Of a stretch of 64,000 nucleotides of DNA, positions 1 to 7,354 are shown piece after piece; the stretch's first letter is position 1; every line of letters begins with the position of its first letter. Source of the stretch: Cohnella ginsengisoli (GTDB lineage: Bacteria; Bacillota; Bacilli; Paenibacillales; Paenibacillaceae); contig NZ_JAPDHZ010000002.1 in the NCBI RefSeq assembly GCF_029525555.1, forward strand, positions 2,269,868 through 2,333,867. The letters are read 5' to 3'. Below the pieces are notes generated by a model. It was not told the origin of the DNA, did not search any database, and was given only the letters and a program-made list of their open reading frames with translations. The position numbers and the translations under genes were made by a program.

Positions 1-428
1 GCGCGAACCGCCGTCTTATTCGGCAAGTTGAAAGAAACAAAACCGGTCTCCCCCCAAGTGGTACCGCTGGAACCCGCTTGATGGCTGAGCAATTGTTGCC
101 CGTCCGGCGTGACGAGCTTCAGGCTCATCGTCGGAAATGACCAGACACTCTTCTTCTGTTCGGCACGAAAAGCATAAGTCACCACAATCTGCTTCGGCGT
201 GACGTAGACGAAGTCGGCGGTGAACGTATCTCTGTCGATCGGAAAGCACTTGCGGACGGTTATCTTCGTGACGGGGCCGTCCGCCTGAAGCGCTTGGATC
301 GTATCGTCCATTCCCCGGTCCTTGTCACAGGTCCAATTCTGGATATGGTGCGCCATTAAAATCAGGACTAAAACGACCAGGATCGTTCTTCTGAATAAGA
401 AAGTTGCGTATGTCAGACGTCTTTTCAT
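1..428 (-). CDS. Partial secreted or membrane-anchored protein, function unknown
   Basis: The reading frame is open from an ATG at 428 to the window edge, so about 142 N-terminal residues are visible and the C-terminus is missing. A purine-rich, G-rich ribosome binding site lies just upstream. The N-terminus has basic residues (MKRR) followed by a hydrophobic stretch at roughly residues 14-26, which fits a signal peptide or a single membrane anchor. The rest is soluble, with several short beta-like segments and the pattern LKLVTPDGQQL. I do not recognise the family. The gene is divergent from the cation exporter at 640, but nothing shows that they work together. Confidence 0.6.
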   Translation of the reverse strand, partial: MKRRLTYATFLFRRTILVVLVLILMAHHIQNWTCDKDRGMDDTIQALQADGPVTKITVRKCFPIDRDTFTADFVYVTPKQIVVTYAFRAEQKKSVWSFPTMSLKLVTPDGQQLLSHQAGSSGTTWGETGFVSFNLPNKTAVR

Positions 429-515
429 GCGTGCCCCCCCTCTACAAACGATTTTACTTATCTCCTGTATATTACTCCTTTTTTATGGATATGTTGAGGC
501 TTTTCGATTAACGCG

Positions 516-535
516 TTAATAATGAATATCATTAA
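516..535. promoter_or_regulatory. Imperfect inverted repeat upstream of the CDF exporter gene
   Basis: TTAATAATGAATATCATTAA has outer arms TTAATnAT and ATnATTAA. It lies between the two divergent genes, in an AT-rich island. It could be an operator for a metal sensor, since CDF exporters are often controlled by ArsR- or Fur-type repressors. That role is inference. Confidence 0.3.
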
Positions 536-590
536 TAGGATCCATAAAATGTTCATTTGCGCGAAGGAACGAATCGTGATAAGTTTTAAT

Positions 591-610
591 TAATTATTAG
601 ATAATAATTA
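591..610. promoter_or_regulatory. 20-bp near-perfect palindrome just upstream of the CDF exporter
   Basis: TAATTATTAGATAATAATTA matches its own reverse complement at 18 of 20 positions and sits 30 bases before the ATG of the exporter, where a repressor would block transcription. No regulator gene lies next to it. Confidence 0.35.
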
Positions 611-639
611 TTCTAATGTAAGGCGAAAGGAAGATCGTC

Positions 640-1575
640 ATGAACAACTACGATTTTCATCACCTTGATCATGTAAAAGAACAAAACACATCGAAAAAGA
701 CGCTTTGGATTACCCTGCTGCTGACCTTGTTTTTTACGATCGTAGAAATTGTAGGCGGGCTTGTATCCAACTCTCTCGCCCTCCTCTCCGATTCGGCGCA
801 CATGATCTCCGACGTGCTGGCTTTAGGCTTGAGCATGGCCGCTATTTATATGGCCACCCGCAAGCCCAACCGGAAGTACACGTTCGGCTTCCTCCGCTTT
901 GAGATTATTGCCTCGTTTCTTAACGGTCTGGCGCTTGCCGTTATTGCAGTAGGCATTTTTGCGGAAGGGATCAAACGCATCATTCAGCCGCAAGCCGTCG
1001 ATATGCCTCTCATGCTAACGATCGCATCCGTCGGCTTGGCCGTGAACGTCGTTCTTACGATCGTACTCAGCCGCAGCACGAAGAAAGAAGACAATTTGAA
1101 CGTAAAAAGCGCGCTTTGGCACTTTGTCGGAGACCTGCTAAGCTCCGTCGGCATTATTGTTTCCGCTATTCTTATACACTTTACCGGCCTCTTGATTTTA
1201 GACCCGTTGATCAGCATGGTCGTCGGAGGGATTATTTTCCTCGGAGGGTTCAAGATCATCCGCGAATCCTATCTCGTGCTGATGGAGACCGTCCCCGAGC
1301 AGTTCGATCTGGATGCCATTCGCGCAGAGATCAACGGCTTGGACATCGTCGCGGACGTTCACGAGCTTCATCTGTGGGCGGTGACGACCGAGCATTATTC
1401 GCTGACCGCGCATGTATTCGTCAAGAAAGAGGTGGAGCCCTTCTGCGCGATTTCGGCGATTAATGATCTTTTGAAAAATAAATACGGAATCGAGCATTCA
1501 ACGCTCCAGATTGAACACCCGATTTTGCATGATCACGGAGATTATGGAAGAGCGTTTATGCTGAAGCAAGCTTAA
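640..1575 (+). CDS. czcD: Cation diffusion facilitator family transporter (zinc/cobalt/cadmium exporter type)
   Basis: A 311-residue inner-membrane protein of the CDF family, which exchanges divalent cations such as Zn2+ for protons and so detoxifies the cytoplasm. The N-terminal His-rich stretch (FHHLDH) is typical of the zinc members. The metal site is visible: D51, H54 and D58 in the SDSAHMISD segment of membrane helix 2, and the HFVGD motif (H161, D165) in helix 5. About six membrane helices fill residues 20-205, followed by the cytoplasmic dimerisation domain. The ATG at 640 follows GAAAGGAAG at good spacing. It is transcribed alone, and two inverted repeats in its promoter suggest metal-dependent control. 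The symbol is by family; the metal is not proven. Confidence 0.9.
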   Translation: MNNYDFHHLDHVKEQNTSKKTLWITLLLTLFFTIVEIVGGLVSNSLALLSDSAHMISDVLALGLSMAAIYMATRKPNRKYTFGFLRFEIIASFLNGLALAVIAVGIFAEGIKRIIQPQAVDMPLMLTIASVGLAVNVVLTIVLSRSTKKEDNLNVKSALWHFVGDLLSSVGIIVSAILIHFTGLLILDPLISMVVGGIIFLGGFKIIRESYLVLMETVPEQFDLDAIRAEINGLDIVADVHELHLWAVTTEHYSLTAHVFVKKEVEPFCAISAINDLLKNKYGIEHSTLQIEHPILHDHGDYGRAFMLKQA

Positions 1576-1578
1576 GCC

Positions 1579-1827
1579 TTATTCTAAAGCCTTGGACATC
1601 CGATCGCCCAAATCCTGAGTAAGCAGGTTCAATTGCTCGCCCAGCGCGGCGATCTCCTCGATCGAACCCAGCTGCTCCTCCGTCGCGTTGAGAACACCTT
1701 TGACATTAGAAGCGGTAGCTTGCGAAATATGGTTCATTTCCGCGACCTGTCTGGCTCCCGCTACGATGCGATGGAAGGTGTGGCTCGTCTCCTCGATCTT
1801 CCGGACGCCCAAGCCCATAAATAACAT
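1579..1827 (-). pseudogene. Remnant of a methyl-accepting chemotaxis receptor (C-terminal signalling tail)
   Basis: The 82-residue frame reads like the last part of a chemoreceptor signalling domain: a long alpha-helical stretch with SQATASNVKGVLNATEEQLGSIEEIAALGEQL, broken here by convention as SQATASNVKG, then the ATEEQLGSIEEIAALGEQL segment found after the receptor tip. Complete receptors have 500-650 residues with two membrane helices, HAMP and the full signalling hairpin, and none of this lies upstream. The piece starts abruptly and no ribosome binding site is evident. It is most likely a decayed fragment, convergent with the cation exporter gene 3 bases away. Confidence 0.6.
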
Positions 1828-1848
1828 CGAACCACATGAACAGACGAG

Positions 1849-1890
1849 AGGCCATCCTTTGGGAGCTATGCCCGAAGGACGGCCTTTCTA
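1849..1890. terminator. Hairpin terminator before the gntR gene
   Basis: A 15-base arm beginning AGGCC pairs with CCCGAAGGACGGCCT at 1871-1885, with two G-U type mismatches and a 7-base loop. It is followed by TTTCTATT. It would stop transcripts coming from the cation exporter. Confidence 0.65.
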
Positions 1891-1914
1891 TTCAATCGCG
1901 AAGTCAATTTTCCA

Positions 1915-1943
1915 TTGACATTTATGGGCACTTTATCTATGAT
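1915..1943 (+). promoter_or_regulatory. Sigma-A type promoter of gntR
   Basis: A consensus -35 TTGACA at 1915-1920 is followed after exactly 17 bases by TATGAT at 1938-1943. The operator at 1946 begins 3 bases after the -10 box. Confidence 0.8.
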
Positions 1944-1945
1944 TG

Positions 1946-1960
1946 ACCTGTCTGATAGGT
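1946..1960. promoter_or_regulatory. GntR operator, gntR promoter copy
   Basis: ACCTGTCTGATAGGT is a 15-bp quasi-palindrome overlapping the probable transcription start of gntR. It is identical at 14 of 15 positions to the reverse complement of the site at 2776-2790 in the next promoter. The position implies repression by occlusion and autoregulation. Confidence 0.7.
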
Positions 1961-1983
1961 AAACAGGGAAGAAGGAAAGGCTT

Positions 1984-2667
1984 ATGAAGAAAATACAGAA
2001 GATCCATCTCTACGAGCAGGTCTCCCAAGAGCTTCAGAACTATATTCAGGAAAAAGAACTGAAGGAGGGAGACAAACTTCCTTCCGTCGAGCGATTGACG
2101 GAAATGTTCGGCGTAGGCCGCTCTTCGCTTCGCGAAGCGCTGCGTCACTTGGAGGCAAACGAGATCGTCCGGATCGAAAACGGCAAAGGCGTTTTTGTGA
2201 GGGACATGGAGACGTTCCGCTTCACGGGCAAGGTCAAGATCGAGATCGAGCGCAATTCGCTCCTCTCCATCCTCGATGTCCGCCGCGCGCTCGAAGGCAA
2301 GGCGATCGAACTGGCGGCCCAGCGCATCACCCCGAAGCAGATCAAAGAAATTCAGTCGTGCCTTAACGAATACCGCAGATTAAAGGAAAAGGGGGAAAGC
2401 ACGTCCAAAATCGACTTTACCTTTCATCAACTCGTCAACAAGGCGGCCGCGAACCCCATTTTGGAAAGCGTTCTCGATTCTTTTTCCGTTCTTTACAATA
2501 AATTTTTCGACAAGCCGCTCGGGAACGCGGGATTATTCGATGCGACCTATCCCTATCACTTCACGATGTTCGATGCGATCGCCGCGCACGACGTCGCGGC
2601 TGCCCTCGTTGAATTCAACAAATTGATGGACTCCCTCGAAAAAATTATTAAAACCTATGAAATTTAA
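1984..2667 (+). CDS. FadR-subfamily GntR transcriptional regulator
   Basis: A 227-residue DNA-binding protein with an N-terminal winged helix (residues 10-75, including LPSVERLTEMFGVGRSSLREAL) and a C-terminal all-helical FCD ligand domain (about 95-220). The FCD domain keeps the Asp/His pattern that usually holds a metal and a small carboxylate effector (DFTFHQLV, then YPYHFTMFDAI, then AAHD). The ATG at 1984 follows GAAGAAGGAAAGG. It lies upstream of and in the same direction as the importer operon, and near-identical operators stand in both promoters. It therefore very probably represses itself and the operon at 2854-7256, with the imported compound or its product as inducer. The effector is unknown. 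Confidence 0.9.
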   Translation: MKKIQKIHLYEQVSQELQNYIQEKELKEGDKLPSVERLTEMFGVGRSSLREALRHLEANEIVRIENGKGVFVRDMETFRFTGKVKIEIERNSLLSILDVRRALEGKAIELAAQRITPKQIKEIQSCLNEYRRLKEKGESTSKIDFTFHQLVNKAAANPILESVLDSFSVLYNKFFDKPLGNAGLFDATYPYHFTMFDAIAAHDVAAALVEFNKLMDSLEKIIKTYEI

Positions 2668-2742
2668 GTATCTTAAATATAGGTAGAAACCACGAAAGAA
2701 AATTTTATTGTAAGAAATAGTAACACCCAGGTAACAAAATGG

Positions 2743-2772
2743 TTGACAAAAAATACGTCTACAGCATACCAT
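2743..2772 (+). promoter_or_regulatory. Promoter of the importer / PLP-enzyme operon
   Basis: TTGACA at 2743-2748 is a perfect -35. TACCAT at 2767-2772 is a fair -10 after 18 bases. The GntR-type operator starts 4 bases downstream, the same geometry as at the gntR promoter. Confidence 0.6.
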
Positions 2773-2775
2773 TAT

Positions 2776-2790
2776 ACCTATCATACAGGT
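2776..2790. promoter_or_regulatory. GntR operator, importer operon copy
   Basis: ACCTATCATACAGGT; its reverse complement ACCTGTATGATAGGT differs from the gntR operator at one base. It covers the expected transcription start of the importer operon. Confidence 0.7.
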
Positions 2791-2853
2791 TGATAGTTAG
2801 ATAGTGAGATAGCTAGCCTGCCGGTATGATATCCATAGAAGGAGGGGAATTAA

Positions 2854-4226
2854 ATGTTTACGCAAAACGGAATGAAAACGATTTCAAAATTGGCAGTTTC
2901 TTCTGTCGCTCTTGCTCTGGTATTATCCGCCTGCGGCGGCAACGACAACAACAATTCGTCGGGTGCTTCGGCTGGTTCTTCGGCTGGCGCTTCCGCTGGC
3001 AACGCTGCCGGCGGAGAAAAGTAAAACTCCGCATGATCGAAAGCTTAACTTCCGATACGCGCACGGCCGAGCTCCAGAAGATGATCGACGCGTTCAAGAA
3101 AGCGAATTCCAATATCGACGTTGAATTGATCTCGCCTCCGTTCGACCAAGCCGACAATAAAATCCGTACCATGCTGTCCGCCAAGGAAGATATCGACATC
3201 GTCGAAGCCCGCGACCTGAATGTGGCGGAATTCGTCAACAACGGCTATCTGGAGCCGCTTAACGAGTATACGAAAAACTGGAGCGAGTTCTCCACGGTAA
3301 CGAAAACGGCGCTCGACGTCGGCAGCATCGGCGACAAGCTGTACTTTATTTCCAACGGCCTGTATCAGCGTCAAATGTTCTACCGCGCCGATTGGCTGAA
3401 GGACGCAGGCATCGCGGTGCCGAAAACTTACCAGGAGCTGGTCGACGCCTCGATCAAGCTGACCGACAAGTCCAAGAACCGTTACGGCTTCTCGTTCCGC
3501 GGCGGCTCCGGCGCGAACTCCGTACCGGACACGATGGTGCTGGCTTACAACGGCGCCAACGTCAATACAAGCGACGCGATGTTCCTTAACGACGGCAAGT
3601 CGATCTACTCTTCCCCGGAAGCCAAGCAAGCGCTCGATCTGTACTTGAAGCTCTTCAAGGAAGGTTCGCCTGCCGATTCCGTCGGCTGGGGCTTCTCCGA
3701 GCAGGTACAAGCGTTCACTTCCGGCGTGACGGCCTTCCTGCTGCAGGATCCCGACGTCATCAACACGCTGAAGGAAGGCATGGAAGAAGGCACTTGGGCG
3801 ACCGCGCCGATGCCGACGGGCCCGAGCGGCGTGGCATTGATCAGCGCCGGCGGCGCAGGCTGGGGCATTACTTCCTTCTCCACCAAGAAGGAAGCGGCTT
3901 GGAAGCTGATCGAATTCCTGAGCTCCAACGAACAAAATGTCGAATGGTCCAAGAGCTACGGCACGATTCCGATTCACAGCACCGCGACCCAAGACCCTTA
4001 CTTTAACGACGGTCCGTACAAGACGCTGCTGGATATGACGGCAGACGCCAAGACGTTCGTCAACTACAAGCCTCCTTTCAACTACCCGGCGAACAGCAAG
4101 TTCGGCACGGTGTCCATGGAGACCGGCCAGCAAATGCTGCTCGGCAAGGCGACCGTAGAAGAAACGCTTGCGAAATGGGACAAGTTCTGGGTGGATGCCA
4201 AGGCAGAACTCAACGCGACTAAATAA
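2854..4226 (+). CDS. Extracellular solute-binding lipoprotein (family 1, CUT1 importer), frame interrupted
   Basis: This binds the substrate outside the membrane and hands it to the two permeases that follow. The ATG at 2854 has an excellent GAAGGAGGGG site 7 bases upstream and begins a lipoprotein signal peptide ending in VLSAC, then a Gly/Ser/Ala linker. That frame meets TAA at 3022-3024. The mature domain (from EKVKLRMIESLTSD to the stop at 4226) continues in the neighbouring frame, so one base is missing near 3021; a second G after GAAAAG would read EKVKLRM. Taken together the protein has about 457 residues, the normal size. A start at 2826 in the second frame would lack the signal peptide and is rejected. 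The break is probably a sequencing error or a recent mutation. Confidence 0.8.
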
Positions 4227-4260
4227 TTAGCGGCCACGCATAGGTTTAACACAAGCGAAT

Positions 4261-4288
4261 ATGGCGGACAGCCCAGGCTGTCTGCCAT
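4261..4288. other. Intercistronic stem-loop after the solute-binding gene
   Basis: ATGGCGGACAGCC pairs with GGCTGTCTGCCAT (one G-U) around a 2-base gap. There is no T-run. It lies between the binding-protein stop and the permease start, where such structures usually protect the upstream mRNA or reduce read-through, so that the binding protein is made in excess of the permeases. Confidence 0.6.
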
Positions 4289-4318
4289 GTTCCCTGCATC
4301 TAAAGGCGGTGACTTCTA

Positions 4319-5194
4319 TTGAAACAGCGTACATTTATCTGGCTTAGTCTGTTCCCCGCTTTTTTGCTGCTTGCGGTGTTCACGTTTTATCCGTTTTTGC
4401 GCGGCGTGATTATGGCCTTCCAACACTACGAATTGTTCAACCTTAACAACACCGCGTTCGTAGGCTTGGATAACTTCGAGGCCGCGTTCAAAGACAGCAA
4501 ATTCCTCTCTGCGCTCGAACACAGCGTATACTGGGTATTTTTCTCGCTGATCTTTCAATTCATTATCGGCCTTACGCTCGCGCTTATGCTGAAAAAGCAG
4601 TTCCGCGGAAGGGGCGTCTATCAGGGCTTCGTGTTCTATTCCTGGGCGCTGTCCGGATTCCTGATCGGTCTGATCTGGAAGTGGTTGTTTAACTCCCAAT
4701 ACGGGGTTATCAACGACTTGCTGCTCAGAATAGGCTTCATTCATGATCGAATCGGCTTCCTGTCCGACCCGAGCTGGGCGATGTTCTCGGTTATTGTCGC
4801 GAACGTGTGGTATGGCATCGCCTTCTTCGCGATCATGCTGCTCGCCGCGCTGCAGTCGGTGCCCGGCGAACTGTACGAAGCGGCCGATATCGACGGCGCG
4901 AATGCGTTCCGCAAATTTTTCAATGTCACCTTGCCTTATATAATGCCGACCATCATCGCGACGACGCTGCTGCGGGTCATCTGGATTTTCAACGATCCGG
5001 CGCTCGTCTACGGCATGACCAACGGCGGACCTGCCGGAAGCACGCACGTCCTGTCCTCCCTCTTGATGGAGAGACTGCTCGCAGGCAACTATGGCGCCGC
5101 TTCCTCGATCGGGGTCATCATGCTCGTCATTCTGATGCTGTACACCGTCTTCTATCTGTTCGTGACGAAGTCCGAGAAAGTAGGTGACTTCTGA
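4319..5194 (+). CDS. CUT1 ABC importer permease, first subunit (MalF/UgpA type)
   Basis: A 291-residue integral membrane protein with about six helices, forming half of the importer channel. The cytoplasmic EAA loop that contacts the ATPase is seen as YEAADIDGANAFRKFFNVTLP. The start is a TTG at 4319, preceded by AAAGGCGGTGA. It follows the binding-protein gene and overlaps the next permease by one base (TGATG), so translation is coupled. No ATPase gene is present in the operon. The substrate cannot be read from the sequence, and the CUT1 type normally carries oligosaccharides or sugar derivatives. Confidence 0.9.
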   Translation: MKQRTFIWLSLFPAFLLLAVFTFYPFLRGVIMAFQHYELFNLNNTAFVGLDNFEAAFKDSKFLSALEHSVYWVFFSLIFQFIIGLTLALMLKKQFRGRGVYQGFVFYSWALSGFLIGLIWKWLFNSQYGVINDLLLRIGFIHDRIGFLSDPSWAMFSVIVANVWYGIAFFAIMLLAALQSVPGELYEAADIDGANAFRKFFNVTLPYIMPTIIATTLLRVIWIFNDPALVYGMTNGGPAGSTHVLSSLLMERLLAGNYGAASSIGVIMLVILMLYTVFYLFVTKSEKVGDF

Positions 5195-6024
5195 TGGCTG
5201 CCAAAGCGACGCTCAAAGGATTAAAAATCGTTTATTTGGCGCTGCACCTGATCGTGATGGTGTTTCCGCTGTACTGGATCGTGATCACGGCTTTCAAGCC
5301 GAAGGGCGACATCTTCAAGCTGCCGATCTCCTACTGGCCGAGTCATTTTTCATTGAGCAATTTCGATCGCATCTTTACGGTGTCCAAGTTTCACGTGTAT
5401 ATCATGAACAGCTTGATCGTGTCGATCGTATCCGCCGTCGCCGTCATTGTCATCTCGATATTGTGCGCGTACGTCATGGCGCGATTCACGTTCCGCGGCC
5501 ACAAGCAGATCATGCTCGCGTTTTTCCTCACGCAAATGCTGCCGGGCTTCGTGTCGCTGGCGCCCCTGTACCTGATGATGTCGAACATGGGGCTGACGAA
5601 CACCCGCCTGTCGCTCATCCTGCTGTACACGACGGGCTCCATCGCCTTCTCGACGATCATGCTCAGGGGCTTCTTCCAGCGCATACCGGCCAGTCTCGAG
5701 GAAGCCGCGATGATCGACGGCTGCTCGCGGATCTCGTCGCTGTTCCGCATCATCATTCCGGTCATGCTGCCGGGCATCGCTTCGACGTTTATCTTTGCCT
5801 TCGTCCAGAACTGGAACGAGTTGTTCCAGGCCGTCATGTTCATCGATACGAATTCGCTGAAGACCTTGCCGGTCGGGATGAATTCATTCGTATTGAAGTT
5901 CGATATCGATTGGGGATCCATGTCAGCCGGAACCGTCATCTCCGTGATTCCGACGATCGTCATGTTCGCCTTCGCCCAACGTTATATCGTCGAAGGCTTG
6001 ACGCAAGGGGCGGAGAAGGGCTGA
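5194..6024 (+). CDS. CUT1 ABC importer permease, second subunit (MalG/UgpE type)
   Basis: A 276-residue membrane protein and the partner of the preceding permease. About six helices are seen, with the EAA loop as LEEAAMIDGCSRISSLFRI and the conserved C-terminal FVEGLTQGAEKG-like end (here IVEGLTQGAEKG). The ATG at 5194 overlaps the stop of the first permease. The gene for the PLP enzyme follows 32 bases later in the same direction. With the binding protein at 2854 this makes a complete importer apart from the ATPase. Confidence 0.9.
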   Translation: MAAKATLKGLKIVYLALHLIVMVFPLYWIVITAFKPKGDIFKLPISYWPSHFSLSNFDRIFTVSKFHVYIMNSLIVSIVSAVAVIVISILCAYVMARFTFRGHKQIMLAFFLTQMLPGFVSLAPLYLMMSNMGLTNTRLSLILLYTTGSIAFSTIMLRGFFQRIPASLEEAAMIDGCSRISSLFRIIIPVMLPGIASTFIFAFVQNWNELFQAVMFIDTNSLKTLPVGMNSFVLKFDIDWGSMSAGTVISVIPTIVMFAFAQRYIVEGLTQGAEKG

Positions 6025-6056
6025 TCCAGTTTCTTGCGGGATAGGAGTAGGTATAT

Positions 6057-7256
6057 ATGACAACAAGCGAGAGAGACAAAAACCATTTTTACACGCAAGT
6101 ATCGCACGATTCGGTAGACAGCCGCCACCAAGGCGCCATCACGATGCCGGTCTACCAGAGCAGCCTGTTCGCGTTCGAGACGCACCAGAAGTTCGACGAG
6201 GCGATGAAAGACGTATTGGCCGCCTCCGTCTATTCGCGAGGCAACAATCCGACGGTCATGTACCTGGAGGAAAAGATCGCGCGGCTCGAAGGCGGCGAGA
6301 GCGCGCGCTGCTTCGCCTCGGGCATGGGCGCCATCTCCGCCGTCATCTTCGCGCTGGTCGGATCGGGCGAGCACATCGTCTGCGTCGATCAGGCCTACGG
6401 ACCGACCCGCGAGCTGCTCGCGGACCTGTCGGCGCGCTTCGGCGTCGAGGTCACCTTCCTCGACGGCAAAGATACGGAAGGCTTCGCGGCTGCGATCCGT
6501 CCGAATACCAAATTGTTCTACCTGGAGAGCCCGACTTCTGGCCTGTTCGAAATGCAGGACCTCCCCGCGCTCGCCAGCCTGGCGAAGGCCCACGGCATCA
6601 TCACGGCTATCGACAATTCTTGGGCGACGCCGTACTTCCAGAAGCCGCTCTCCATGGGCATAGATCTGGTCATGCACTCGCTCACCAAATACTTTTCGGG
6701 CCATAGCGACAGTCTCGGCGGCGTCGTCGTTGGCAGCCGCGAGCTGATCGGCTTGATCGGCCATCGCAGCTACCTGAATCTGGGCGCCGCGATGGCGCCG
6801 CAGACCGCGTCCCTCATCACGCGCGGCCTTCGTACGCTGCCCCTGCGGCTTGAACGCCACCAGTCCAGCGCATTCAAGATCGCGTCGCATCTGGCGGCCA
6901 AACCGGACGTCGTGCGCGTCAACCACCCCGGGCTGGCAGGCTACCCGCAGAAGGAGCTGGCCGCCCGCCAGCTGAGCGGATACGGCGGCTTGTTCTCGTT
7001 CGTGACGCGCCACAGCGTGGAGAACATGAAGCAATGGGCGACCGACCTCGACTACTTCCGCATCGGCGTCAGCTGGGGCGGATACGAGAGTCTCGTCACC
7101 GTGGGCGCTGCCCCCGCCAAAGATATCGAAGACGGCAGCGCGTTGGCGAGCGTACGCATGTACATCGGCATCGAGGATCCGGACGAGCTGATCGCGGATA
7201 TCGAGCGCAACTGGGCCAAGCTCTATGAGCCTTCGCTGAGAAGCCAGTCTTTGTAA
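6057..7256 (+). CDS. PLP-dependent trans-sulfuration family enzyme (cystathionine gamma-synthase / beta-lyase type)
   Basis: A 399-residue cytoplasmic enzyme of the Cys/Met-metabolism PLP family (fold type I), which makes or breaks C-S bonds of amino acids. The Schiff-base lysine is K211 in SLTKYFSGHSD, the cofactor aspartate is D186 in AIDNSWATP, and the neighbouring-subunit phosphate contact is YSRGNNPT (59-66). Length and motifs are complete. It is the last gene of an importer operon under a GntR operator, not beside met or cys genes, so a lyase acting on an imported thioether or similar amino compound is a plausible role, but this is inference. Methionine gamma-lyase and O-acetylhomoserine sulfhydrylase share the fold. 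GGAGTAGG precedes the ATG. Confidence 0.85.
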   Translation: MTTSERDKNHFYTQVSHDSVDSRHQGAITMPVYQSSLFAFETHQKFDEAMKDVLAASVYSRGNNPTVMYLEEKIARLEGGESARCFASGMGAISAVIFALVGSGEHIVCVDQAYGPTRELLADLSARFGVEVTFLDGKDTEGFAAAIRPNTKLFYLESPTSGLFEMQDLPALASLAKAHGIITAIDNSWATPYFQKPLSMGIDLVMHSLTKYFSGHSDSLGGVVVGSRELIGLIGHRSYLNLGAAMAPQTASLITRGLRTLPLRLERHQSSAFKIASHLAAKPDVVRVNHPGLAGYPQKELAARQLSGYGGLFSFVTRHSVENMKQWATDLDYFRIGVSWGGYESLVTVGAAPAKDIEDGSALASVRMYIGIEDPDELIADIERNWAKLYEPSLRSQSL

Positions 7257-7277
7257 AGTACAAATGAACGTATACAG

Positions 7278-7327
7278 ACGCAAACGGGAGGAAGCAGAGT
7301 CATACGCTGCTTCCTCCCGTTTTGCGT
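7278..7327. terminator. Strong bidirectional terminator between convergent operons
   Basis: ACGCAAACGGGAGGAAGCAG at 7278-7297 pairs with the segment 7307-7327 almost perfectly around a 9-base loop. The arm ends give T-runs on both strands. It separates the PLP-enzyme operon from the GH88 operon. Confidence 0.85.
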
Positions 7328-7354
7328 TATGCGCCTGCCTCCTTTATCGCCCGT

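Noticed and set aside
3010..3030. Programmed ribosomal frameshift in the binding-protein gene
   Set aside because: The GGA GAA AAG TAA context lacks a proper heptameric slippery sequence and any downstream pseudoknot. An indel is the simpler reading.
3045..4133. Long minus-strand frame (362 codons) opposite the first binding-protein gene
   Set aside because: It is antisense to a conserved gene, rich in Arg and Val in the way codon shadows of G/C-ending codons are, and without a start signal. The same applies to the 433-codon frame opposite the PLP enzyme gene at 5982-7283 and similar ones.
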